Source: Didymodactylos carnosus
Taxonomy: Eukaryota > Rotifera > Eurotatoria > Philodinida > Philodinidae
Length of the DNA stretch: 34,120 nucleotides
Assembly (NCBI GenBank): GCA_905250885.1
Contig: CAJNOQ010001243.1
Coordinates: forward strand, 1 to 34,120
Direction of reading: 5' to 3'
Under the pieces are notes generated by a model. That model searched no databases. It saw nothing but the letters and a program-made list of their open reading frames with translations, and was not told where the DNA came from. The position numbers and the translations under genes are program-made. Below, one piece after another: positions 18,893 through 30,366 of the stretch (the stretch's first letter is position 1; every line of letters begins with the position of its first letter).

Positions 18893-21800
18893 CTAAATAA
18901 ACAAAAGATATTTAAATATTTTATTTTCAAACAATAGTGTTTCAATCACTTGTTTTATTTAGTTTTTAGTTTACTTGTAAATTAGAAATACTTAAACCGA
19001 TAGTATATTTCGTATTCACATTGTAAAGACTTATTTTGATTCATATTCTCAGTGAATATTAATTTTAATATTGTTCTAATATTTTGTGAAGAAAAAATAT
19101 TATTAAAAAATCTTTTAGTTATACAAAACATTATAGAAAAAGATATGATGCTAATTCCAACACGGCACTGTGTTTACAAAGTTAACATTGATAAAGAATG
19201 AATGATATGTAAGCAATTAGGCCGATATTTTCTTGTTTTCAGCTTTTGTTTTTTAGTGAAGAAAAGTTCGTTATAGCATTGTTTAGTTATTGTGAGAAAG
19301 GCTTTACTCTTAGTTCATCCCAAATTGACTTCTTAATTCGTCTCATGAAGCTTTTTTTCTCAGTTCGTCCCAACTAATTCGTCTCAAACGTTTTTTTCTC
19401 CGTTCACCCCATCAACATTTCTCTCTCAATTCATTCCATATTAGTTTACACTTAAAATTACCTTTAATATATTTATATTATTTTAAGAAAAGGTAACAGC
19501 AATAGTATGTCTTATTTTTAATTTGGATGGTTTTAACTGCTCTACCGCATTTTATAACTAATTCCATTTCATTGATTATTTATTTTATTTGTTTGTTTTT
19601 TGGTGTATTGATACCCACTATGATGAAAATTAGCATTTTGATGAACAAGACAGTTTAACTTATTTAGATTCAAATTTGTAATAGTAGTGGCTAACATGGT
19701 GTATTTTGCCGCACACTCGCACCTACGAGATAGGATGGTCGTCGCAGAATGTCTAAAGTTCCGGGATCATAAGAACTAGAGATTTGGGACTTGTGTAGAA
19801 TTGTAGAAACGAATCCATTACTCGGGATATGAAAATCATTTCTTTTTGGTCTTCTAGCAACCTTATCTTTCAAAGATTAGTGCAGTCTACCACCTGCAGA
19901 TGATATTCCTATCAGGGAAATTTTTTATTCTTACAGCTTCAGGTCTTCGCTATGTGATGCTAAAAACCGCAGATCTCTATCTCATTTCTATAAAAAATTA
20001 TTCAAAAAATAACCAAGTATATTGTATTTTGAAACGGATAGTAGTATTGTCTAGAATGCCCATCCTCGTCATCTAAACTGTTCGCCGATACAACACTTTA
20101 TTTACTTTTAGGCGCGAGCATAGATATCTGGGACGAATTGAGAGAGAAGTGTTGATGGGACGAACTGAGAAAAATTTTTTTAGGGCGAATTAGTTGGGAC
20201 GAACTGAGAAAAAAAGCTTCATGGGACGAATTAAGAAGTCAATTTAGAGCGAACTGAGAGGACACCGTGAGAAAGTATGCTCTGATCAAACTGTTCAATA
20301 ACGATATGCTAATAAACAAAATATATATATTTTCATTAATAATAATATATTTCATCAAATTATAGAGTTTTATGCTAAAAAACATGATACTGCGTAATAA
20401 AATAATAAGATAAAAGCCTCATTTAACAACTAAAATTAAACTCAATATTCTGTATTTTATTTCCTTTAGTAATTTTTATTTTACAATATTGTTCGTTTCG
20501 TTATTCATTAAATTCAAGCATCACACATCTATTTTTCTACAACTGTCAACTCAACACATTAAATATTATTATTATGAAATAAAAAAGAAATAGTTTTACC
20601 TACCGGATGTAAAAAAGAGTATTTCTTGAAATTTTGTTGCCGCGTCTGATGTATGATTTTTATTTGCTTTATCTAATAATCTTGTCACAAATGCCGATAT
20701 ACGTTGAGTATGAAACGGAGCCCAGCATATAAAAAATGCAATAACAACGGCCACTTAAATAAATAAATAAAATATTTTAAGTGTTTGAAAATATATTGCG
20801 TAATTTTTTTTATATGATTTATATATATATAAATATAATCTTACCTAACATTTTTAATACTGCTCGTCTTGAATTTCTTGGTCTTGATTTTATCATAGAA
20901 ATATTTTTATCTCTCCAAATTTCACCGGTAGCTTGATTTGGTTTATGTATTGGTTTTCGACTCGTTTTATATAATGTAATGCCCATTAGAATATAAAGCA
21001 CATTTATAACAAATATCGGGATGACAAACACTAGAAATGTTGTTACAGCCATATAATATAACATTGGCTCCCAATATTCTGGTCTAATAGCACATATTCG
21101 ACTATCTAAAATTTGTACTGTTTGATTACGAATTTCAGCTGATACACTGACAAAAACGCCTGAAAATATAAAAAAATAAATAAAACAATGAATGCACTTA
21201 AGTATAATAGAAATATTGATAATTACCAGCAGTGAATGTGTATGGTACGGCTAATAGAAAAGATAGAAACCAGACAATTAAAATCATTTTCAACGCTCGT
21301 CTTAAACCTCCTAGAACTTTTTGTGATATCATTGGAAAACATATTGCCAAATAACGTTCAACAGTAAAACATAACACAGTCAAAATGGAAGCAGATGTAA
21401 CAATTTCTAATACGACAGTACGAAATACACAAAATGCTTCACCAAATATCCATGGCCATGATTCATAAATATTATACATTTCAACAGATAGACCTATGAA
21501 ATAGTAAACGACAGTTTTTTTGCTGAATTAGAAAAATCTACCTCAGATGATCATGTAACCTTGCTTAAACAATGTCATTTAGTCACAGAATGTTTTTGTA
21601 CTTTATTTTTTCTATAATTTTTGAATGAGCATACGCTGAATCTTCTGCAAAGTGTTAGATTGAATATCTGAGACGTATCCACATCTTACACGGTTTTTCT
21701 GTTTAGAAAATGTGCCAAAAATATAACATTCATTTTTTTAAATTTGATCATTCTCTCTACGAAAAGAGTATTCTCAGAAAATAGATTTTCGAAAATGAAA

Positions 21801-24610
21801 CTATATGAAACGCTTATCCGTTTCCACGAAATGGGTTTTCAAGTTCTCCTAAATCCTTTTTCATTTCATTCCATTTTTTTTCTCGAAAATCCTCAACAAA
21901 ATGTTTTCGAATAGATCTGTATAATATACTGACATCCATTAATTGTTTCATAGAAGGAGTTTGTTCCTCTAACTCATCTTCCTTCTCAATGCGAATTTCT
22001 ATTTATTACTCATTAGAAATAAAACAAAAGACAGAAATATTTCACATCCTAGTAAGAATTGTTTCATTTTCTACTTCGTTTTTTTAGCAAGCGACAAATT
22101 GTTTGGCATAGTTCGGAAATAAGATAACCGTTTCTTGTAGAGAGAGTACCCCTGTCAGGTAATTATTTGGGTTTTTTCGGTTGTTGATCATACTTCAGTA
22201 GATGTAAAAGTATAAGGAATTAACACTGTTTAAGCTAAATCAGTCCTAGAGAGATTTGTTTTCTTCTAAAAGTGTTTGGGCTAGAACTGAGAAGGAGCAA
22301 ATGATATCGTCTTTACTTGTGTATGCTATTTCTATCAATTGTTTTTCAACAACAAAGATCTATACATAAAAAAAGGAGAAAAAAACAAAAATAGGTAAGA
22401 CACATATATGTATGTAATTGATGACACATATATGTATGTAAGATGATTTCACGATCTCTTTTGAGTAAAACTGCTCGTATGCTAACTAAAAAAATCTTCT
22501 CCATTTTAAGATAAATTTAGTGAACTTATTAGTGAGTACCAAACTATTGCACAGTGAACAACGATCGGGACATTTGGCCAAAAATCGAAAGTGCGCTTTT
22601 TTTCTGACTTGAACAAGAATAAATATACTTTAAGCTAAGCTCTAAAATTTTTTATTCTAAGTCTTTTGAATCGTCGGAAAACTCATGATCAAAAATTAAC
22701 TGAAAAATACTCGCCTGTAGAAAAAATTCGGTTTTCTTTAAAGTCCAAGTGGCTTAAAGTCAGAAAAGAATCATATTCACCTATCTTTTAGTAAATATAT
22801 CTTTTCTTTTGGACCTATACTTCCGATGGAAAAAAACACGTTTCTAATTAGGTAATTTTTCGCATAAATGGGTTTCCGCAACTTTATTTTTAATCAAAAC
22901 CACACCAAAATGTTCCTCTTTGTATCCTGCATCTATTGTGAATGCGGCTTTATACAGTTCTTGCTCTATGCCATAGGGCGAGTTTTCCAAAAACCTTGGT
23001 TTTTCAGATAAAATTCGATTAGCACCCGTACGAAAAAGTAAGATGATATTCGAGAATCAGTGCAAAAAGCTGCATCTAACCATGCGTCAGACAATACATT
23101 TCTAAACAAAACGCTGGTTTTGAAAAAATTTAGTCTGAGACTTAAATTCGAGAAAAAACACTCTTTGCCAAAAAAAAATTCTGAGTCGACCATTCGATAG
23201 AGCGTGTTTGAAAACCTTCATTGTTGAGGTTTGTTGTATACTGGAAATATCGAAACAAAATTCCTCATTGCATTCTCGAAGACAAAATCGAGTAAAATAA
23301 AATGCAACGTGTATACTGGAGAGTAAGTTGCAGCAAATTGGGAGATGGAGGGTTATCAGAAAATGACACTGAATTTTTGAACAATCACAGATACTCTGAC
23401 TATCTGCTTTTTATAATGCAATTGAACCTCGCGTCATAGATGAAAAAATTGAAAGAAAGGGTTCTGTCTGAAATATAAAGGATTCCAGAGCCGAAGCGTT
23501 CTGGAGAAACATTTTCGGGTACCGAAGAGAGTGTACTCGAGAACAGAAAAGAATATATTAGGATAACCTCTCGATTCCTTGATGAAGCTTGATGTTTGAC
23601 AAGGGTTTTTGACAATACTCTTTCAGTTTCGGAGAATATTCTTCTCTGTTTTTGAATATTTTCTTCCAACAATTTTTGAGTTACCGAATTGTTGGAAATC
23701 CTTAACTGTGTAAATATTCTTTCAGTATTTGAAGTCACTTCCGAAACTCAAAACGGTTTCCGAAAGAGTTTTTTTAACTACTTTCCGTTTCCGAGAGAGC
23801 ACTATTTTTTTTCATTCAATCTTTTTTATTCACTCCATTGTACAAAATTGGATCGCATTATACGTACAATTTAGAGAGTGATGAAAATTAACAATGAGAA
23901 ATATAAAAGACTAATGAAAAAGCTAAAACAGGAATACATGGTAACAAAGAAGAGGAAATCGTCTATATTTGGATAAAGTTTAGATTATTTTGTATCATTT
24001 GGTATAATCTATTTGTATTAACAATTCATCACATGATGAAGAATTAGATGCGTTTGATTTGTTAAAAAATAGGTAGGAGGAAGAAAAAAGAAAATGTATG
24101 GTGGTTGCACGATATTAGAGGTCAAAAAGAGGAGAATTTGAATGCTAGTTTGTTTTCAGAGCGTATCCTCATTCGATAATTATAGAAAAAATAAAAAATA
24201 GCAAAAGAATGTGTCAGAATGACATGATGGTAGTGAAGTTACGTGGTCAGATCGTTTTAATAAATTATTACCTAAGCTGATGAGTAGTAAATCTGAAACG
24301 GCTAATGAAAATAAATAGAAATTTGTTGGTGTATGCATATCGGTATTTTTCCATATGATAAAACATGTGCCTAAAGAAACAAAACAACTTATATTATTAT
24401 AAGATAGAATAATAAGAAAATCAAATTTAACTTACAAAAATTTCCTGTTAATCCAGTAGCAAATATAAATGAATATAGTGTAACCAGTAATGGAAATGCA
24501 AATTTTTCTCGACGTTGATGTCCCAAAAAGTTAACAACACTTCTTAATAATTCATCTTCTTCATCTCGTGTCAAATTTAATACAGACGGTAATATATGCA
24601 AGACACTCAT
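17952..24610 (-). CDS. Neuropeptide GPCR, neuromedin-U/pyrokinin/CAPA receptor-like (6 exons, 648 aa)
   Basis: Minus-strand exons: 24610-24436, 24370-24272, 21493-21227, 21159-20845, 20753-20604 and 18892-17952. They join to 1,947 nt; every intron is phase 1 with GT-AG ends. It encodes a rhodopsin-family seven-helix receptor at the plasma membrane that should couple a peptide ligand to G proteins. Landmarks: TM1 GN at residues 56-57, TM2 NFYLFSLAVSD with D85, GEAFC with C113 pairing C203 in loop 2, ERY at 137-139, W166 in TM4, P228 in TM5, FFICWAPFHTQR (292-303) in TM6 and NPVLY (346-350) in TM7. HTPTNFYLFSLAVSD, GEAFC.R....E, FTVERYLAIC.P and CWAPFHTQR are hallmark residues of neuromedin-U/pyrokinin/CAPA-type receptors. 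Cys366 may be palmitoylated. The tail of about 295 residues is Ser/Asn-rich and unusually long. The first ATG after an in-frame upstream stop was chosen as start. Confidence 0.9.
18893..20603 (-). other. GPCR intron 5 (1,711 bp) hosting a transposon
   Basis: The donor G|GTAGGT (an alternative GTAAAA lies 4 nt further on) and acceptor TTTAG fit. Most of the intron, 19301-20266, is one inverted-repeat element. The rest is AT-rich and featureless. Confidence 0.75.
19301..20266. mobile_element. Non-autonomous DNA transposon with about 135-bp TIRs and 9-bp direct repeat flanks
   Basis: The left arm, 19301 to about 19440, is the reverse complement of the right arm, about 20128-20266. Alignment begins at the outermost bases: the first 32 positions match at about 24. 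The flanks carry the same 9 bp GTGAGAAAG (19292-19300 and 20267-20275) exactly at the element ends, as expected for a target-site duplication. Each arm is made of repeated GGGACGAA(C/T)TGAGA-like units. The interior (about 690 bp) holds no transposase; the 60-codon minus ORF at 19691-19873 has no domain. Long TIRs with a 9-bp duplication are characteristic of Mutator-like elements; that superfamily call is inference. Confidence 0.8.
20754..20844 (-). other. GPCR intron 4 (91 bp)
   Basis: The donor is TTAG|GTAAG and the acceptor TATTTAAG|TG. It joins ICL3 (RRAVLKML) to TM6 (VAVVIAFFICW). It contains a short (TA)n run near 20821. Confidence 0.8.
21494..24271 (-). other. GPCR intron 2 (2,778 bp)
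   Basis: The donor is TTAG|GTAATA and the acceptor TTTCATAG|GTC. It joins the end of TM2 (LLLISLG) to the first extracellular loop (LSVEMYNIYESW). Inside are an 18-bp direct repeat, GACACATATATGTATGTA at 22399-22416 and 22423-22440, and an 11-bp inverted repeat (TTCCAACAATT 23664-23674, AATTGTTGGAA 23687-23697). Small ORFs (22966-23193, 23400-23738 and 23689-23874) have no recognisable domain. Confidence 0.7.
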
Positions 24611-27600
24611 ATCATTTTTAATATAAAAATAACAAATTTATGTACAAAATAAATTTTACCACTAATCCAGTCCAATATCACAGTAGGAAAACCATTGCGT
24701 TTGAACGTTTTTTTTAAGAAATAAATTAAATATGAACATTAAAAGAATAAAATAAATAGAATATTTTTTATTTTAATCACCGGAATGTGTCACAGATGAG
24801 CATATTATCTAAAATGATAAATAAATAAAATAAAACTGCATTAAAAATACCTTATGAAAAATATTCAACTGGTTACGTATACTAATAAATTGATCAATCG
24901 ATCAACTGATAAATATTTATGAAATCAACAATAAATTCGATGGATTTTGGATAAGATTAGCTGTATTTTTCAATAATAATAGTACTATAACATCAATAAA
25001 CGATAAATATCTTAAATGTAAACTTTAATCAACTTATTAATATCGAAAAACTTATTTTTAGTTTTTCATAGTGTGGTATTCAAATATATAACACTTCTAG
25101 TTCTCCTATAATGAAATGAGACATATGAATGGCGGAAATAGGTGGGTGAGTGTATGTCATAAACACGTAAGAGATAGAGATAGAGAGAGAGAGAAAAGGT
25201 AAAATGGAAATGGAAATAGACATAACACTAAAGGCATTGATTTTTTTTCTATTTAAACAATAGCTATAGAAAGAAAATATGAGCAATCATCAGAGTATCT
25301 TTTTCAACAGTGTTTTTTTAATTTCTAATCTCTACGAAAATGTGTGTTGATTCTATTAACACGCCTTAAAAAACATTTTAGCAATTTACACAAATATTTT
25401 ATTTTTTTCTTATAGATAATAAAACTCAGTCTGACAGACTGACTCTATTTTTGGCTTCAAGAAATAAAACTGACTAATTGGAACAATGATGATATAGGGC
25501 CATCCTTATCTGACAGTACATTAAAAATGATCAATTTTCGACATCATAAGTTCTGCAATGATTATATTTTACTCGGGGAAACCTAATTCCTTCTTCATCT
25601 TGGATGCTGTATTATTTTATAGTAAGAAGGTGAATGTGTTTAACATATTTGAAAAGTAAATGTTTCGAAAGTATTTTCCGATTAAAAAAAAGAATAATCT
25701 TTCACTATACTATCTAAAAAGAGATACAGCACACACGCACAGAGAAAGAAAAAAATAAGAACTGTTGATAACTAGCTATCTACTTAGTATCGTGAGAAAA
25801 TGAATAAAGAATTAATGCCTGTAGGGCTTCTCTTACAAAAACAAATCTGCTTTTCAACTGAAACTTCCCAACATTTTATCTAAGTTGTCTACTTTCACAA
25901 TCTTTATCATATTCTATTAGACAAGTACTCTTTCAAGGTATTCTCAAAAATTTTCTAAAATACAACGTTTTTATTAATTTATTCTTAATGAGAGAAAAGT
26001 TTTCAATAAGTGCTGGTACAGCTGGATGGAACTTCGCATTAGAAAGTTAAGTACATTCTTCTACAAGTCCTAATAAATACACGATGTATCTTCTCATGAG
26101 AGAGATTAGCTTTGCTCTTGTTGAATAAGTTATATTTTTGTCAAGAATAGAGCAATACGTTATCAAAACTTTTTCCTTCTTATACAGGTAAAATTATTCA
26201 GAGATTGATAGTAAGGATTTTTTGAAATTCATTCATGTTCTGGAGAAAATAACAGAACTTTTCAGACTATGATACTGATCATTCTTGTATTCTCAACTCG
26301 AAATCAATCACAAAAGAACGACGAAGAGGAAAATTTAAAAATAACAATGGGTAATTTTTAGATTTAGATGTCTATTTATCTCAGTTAAAAACAAACGTTA
26401 TCTTTGTAATTATTACCCAACAAATGGAAATATATTGTTCTAATTCACAATTTTTAGCTGAAATGTTTACCATAGTATATCGTATGATGATCTTTGATCC
26501 ACAAGAATTCTATTCGAATCGAATAAAAAGATTTAGCGTGCCACCTTTTAAAACTACATTCTCTTTAAGGTTTTTGAGGTAGTCGACTATAATTATACTT
26601 TCATTGATAATATCTTTGTCTCTCTCTCTCTCTCTGACTCTAAATAGATACAAACTGGAAGAAGCAAAAGTTATTATGTGTCTTCTTTGATAGTATTATC
26701 ATTTTATCGTTGATTAAAGAAAATATTTTACTGGTACCGATTCTTTATGTGTATGTAACACACTGTATTTGACATAAATCAATTATAAAACTTAAGATAG
26801 TCTTTTTTTTCTTTTAATAACAATCAGAATATATAATCGATTTTCTGCATATTTAAAAATACGCAATATAAATACATAAAAATGTATAGATATTTGAACT
26901 AAAAAATAAAATAAAATAGTTTATTAAATTACGTAACTAACTCTTGTATGCATTATTTCTTCTTATTATTGATTATTAGTTAAAATATCAACAAGTATAA
27001 ATAAAAAAAAACAACAAATAAACAAAAAATGCACAATAATAAATGGTCTATAAAAACAAGTGAAGATAAATTGAATAACATCCGTCTTTTATTCTTCAAG
27101 AGACAATCATCAATTTTATACATGAGAAAGAAATTTTTTCTCTTTTTGTTTCAGTTTACGTTCACAGATACTACAATTTTTAACAATGTGCTTCGTATAT
27201 TACGAGACGCATATCATCAACTATTACAACAACAAAAAGAAAAAAAAAAATTTTTTTTGTCAAAGTATCATTTCTCTTCCTTCGTTTACTGAACATGCAT
27301 TTCCGTCGATAGACAAGCCGAATTTCCGTACGTTTTTTTTCAATAGCACGCTATCATCATTAATATTATACCCTGGGAACCCTTGTCGAACAAGCACAAA
27401 AGTGTACATGCTATTCTAAAGTGTATTCCCCTTTGCTCAGGATTGTTCAAAATAAACAGAGATATCATTTGTTGATCAACTATTTAAATTGTTCCTTTTT
27501 CTCTAAGATTTATTAAAATTAAACTTAATTCATTATTAAAATGTCTATAGCGTGAAGTAAATTCATTGTGCATAATAGAAACAGATGTATTTAATGATTC

Positions 27601-27666
27601 GTGTAATGTAGAATGTTTAAAATATACTCCTCTATTTCGGTTATTCGATACTTGAGCATCAATTCA
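24611..27666. other. AT-rich upstream region of the GPCR gene, no gene found
   Basis: No coding segment with domain or splice support is seen. It may include untranslated first exons and regulatory DNA of the receptor. Microsatellites: (GA)n at about 25171-25194 and (TC)n at about 26619-26635. ORFs 25080-25286 and 27029-27419 are low-complexity artefacts. Confidence 0.35.
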
Positions 27667-28366
27667 TACGACTACGTTTCAAAAGAGATACAACATATAT
27701 TCCCATAAGAGACACAAAATTCATATTTTACAATGTATCTGTTTTGAGAAACGTTTATTTTGGTGGTACAAAAGAGGTACGTTATCTCTCATTTCTATAT
27801 TCAAAATAAACATCAAATTAGATGAGGCAGAAGCAATCGAGATTGTCTTAAGCGGTGGTACTATTTAGTGCTCTAACTGACACTCTCAAAAATACTCCGC
27901 TATTCGACTTGGCTTGATCTTGAAGATAAAAGGATTTCATAAAAGGCTCAGTACTGCTGTACAGTTCAAATTTCATTGTTTCGATATGGGTATAAATAAT
28001 AGTGTTCAAAACAATGTTGTCTCACTCTTCAGAAAATTATCATGGATGTTATACAAAAGCAAACTCAAAAAAGCACTTCTGCCATATTATTCAAAGAAAA
28101 CCAACATCGGAAATACTAATTACCGCTTAAGATAATCCCGATTGTTTCTACCTTATATTTATTTTTATTTTTACTTGGAATATAGAAATGAGAGATAATG
28201 TATCTCTTTTGAGAAATGAAAGATTCCATATTTATAATTGTATCTCTTTTGAGAAGCGCAATTTCTTACCAATATATTCGTGTTTTCAAACGAGATACTT
28301 CTTAATTGATTAAAAGAGATACATTGTAAAATATGGATTGGTATCTCTTATAAGAAGCATACATAA
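27667..28366. mobile_element. Inverted-repeat element with repeated TATCTCTTTTGAGA motif
   Basis: The left arm is about 27667-27802 and the right arm about 28178-28366. Their ends nearest the centre match closely: the reverse complement of GTTATCTCTCATTTCTATATTC (27781-27802) corresponds to GAATATAGAAATGAGAGATAATG. Further out, ACATTGTAAAATATG and (T)ATCTCTTTTGAGAA-type motifs recur several times. The right arm is longer through extra copies of the motif. The 375-bp centre contains a 73-codon ORF (27914-28135) without a recognised domain. No target duplication is clear. Confidence 0.6.
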
Positions 28367-29200
28367 TAGTAAAAGTAAACCATATCATGTGATATATATT
28401 ATTTACGCAAGAATTTAATACACGTGTAAAACTGTTTTTCTTGTGACTATTTATTGAGTGATATGGCGTCAGTTTTGACAGTTAAATTAACATAGTTTAG
28501 TATAAGAAGATGAGAGAAAAAAAAAGCAAGAGATTGATACTAATAAAACAATATTCTATATCTACTAAACTAAGCATAAAATTTTGAATAACTATTATTT
28601 ACATCATATACAAGATTTGTCGATGATAACTAGTGCACACATATATACAACGTGTCGTGTCAATTGTGACATGTTACAACAATACTAAATTGACTTTTAT
28701 TTAATACAGTCTTTCTTCACTTGATTTACTTCAAGAAACTGTTTTTGATGGTAATATAAATGAAAGAATCGAGTTACCAACGAAACAACTATTAGATGAT
28801 TATTATTAACCAAACATTTATTTATAACTATGAAACAATTCCGTTCTCAATAATCAAGACTTCTACTAGAAAAGTTATTTTAATCACATTTCTCTTCTGA
28901 TCAGTACATAAAAACACAATAATAGATCGATTATTTTACACTTGCCAATAATAAGGGAAATTTTTTATTAGATCACCGTTGGAACGAAAATTCTTCATAG
29001 TCAAGTTATCAATATATGCTCAACATTTACAGATGTTGTTTTGGAAAAAGAGATATGTTATTTCACTTCTCACACCTAAAAGTACATCCCAATGGTAGAA
29101 TAGTTGTACAATAAAAAATATTATCTTTATTCTTGGATATGTATCATTTGTACTTACTATATAGTTCTCTGATTACGACTCTTAGTTTCTTAAACAATTA

Positions 29201-29232
<32 letters not shown>

Positions 29233-30113
29233 TCTATTCTGTTTTTGTTTTTTTTTCTTCGCAGATCTTTTCTTTTCTCTTCTCTTCTCTTCTCGTCATT
29301 AACGATAATAATGAGCAAGAATGAAATTTGACACTTGGACCTAGCTAAAATAATAAAAAAATATTTTTAGCCTTGAAGGTCTCAATGAGAAGAAGAAAAG
29401 AAATCATTAGTTTTTCAATCATATCATATAGATATGAAAGAAAACTATTCGTTGCAAGAATTGTTTTGTTTCATAGAATTTCTGTTTTTGACAACAATAA
29501 ACAAATATGTTTTTTTTTATTTTTTTTTTTATTTTTTTTTTTTATATAAGAAAATGTGTCAAAGTAGGATAATAAGAATGTATACGTGTCTGTAAGATGA
29601 GAATTGTTTGTGTTATTTTTTCTTGTTTCTCTGACACTTAGCATCAACTCGCAAAAAAAAAAAAGAGTAACAAAATAATATATGTAATGCCCTTAAACCA
29701 CAATCATCAACTTTGTCAAAATATTTACATTATAGATGGACACTGAATAATTAAGATATTGAAAGTTAACTGCTGAAGTTCAATAGTTAGTTTTGTATAT
29801 AGTTGAAAATAATAATGATTAGGAATTTTATTACTATAAAAAAAAAAAAAATTGTGCATCTTGCTTTTTTTTTTCCAATTTTAGTGGATACAATCGAAGA
29901 AGAAGAAGAAGAAGAAGAAGGAGAAAAAAATATTATTCAACTTCTTTTATTTCTTTATCATTATGTCGTTGAAAATAAAAGCTGTCACACTAATGAATCT
30001 ATTGAGAGAATCACTAAAGAGTGAACGTAAAAATATTTGTATTTTAAAAACAAAAAGACTATAGTCTTTCTTACACTAGTAATAATTTATCACACGCCAA
30101 ATATCTTTCTTAG
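28367..30113. other. AT-rich non-coding region rich in simple repeats
   Basis: No gene is seen. Microsatellites: (AC)n 29199-29232, (TTCTC)n about 29267-29294, T-runs 29510-29544, and (GAA)n about 29896-29924. The last creates a poly-Glu ORF at 29803-30024 that I do not consider a gene. Confidence 0.4.
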
Positions 30114-30366
30114 TTGTCAGTAGACATGCAACAGTTTTATTTTCGTATTTTTTGAAAAATGATTTGTATTTTCGTAACAATAAACTGTGAATTATTCTGA
30201 AATTAGCACTTTTGTAGAGCAAACATGTCTTTACTATATACCATCTTATAGAGAAATGTTTACTCTACAAAACTGCTGATTTCAGAAAATTTCATAGTTC
30301 GCTGTTACGAAAATACAAACCATTTTTTGAAAAATATGACAAAAAACAACTATTGCATTTGTCAGT
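30114..30366. mobile_element. Hairpin MITE-like element with candidate 8-bp target duplication
   Basis: Arms at about 30122-30235 and 30247-30358 are reverse complements with good continuity. Shared blocks include TTTGTATTTTCGTAACA (30164-30180), TTCTGAAAT and TTTTGTAGAG with AAACAT. The loop is only about 10 bp. TTGTCAGT occurs at 30114-30121 and again at 30359-30366, in direct orientation, which could be an 8-bp target duplication as in hAT-type elements. The TIR ends are not perfectly flush with it, so this is tentative. No coding capacity. Confidence 0.65.

Noticed and set aside
29133..29324. 63-codon ORF with THTHTH run
   Set aside because: It is the translation of an (AC)n microsatellite followed by TTCTC repeats.
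29803..30024. 73-codon ORF with poly-Glu run
   Set aside because: The Glu run is a translated (GAA)n microsatellite flanked by A and T homopolymers.
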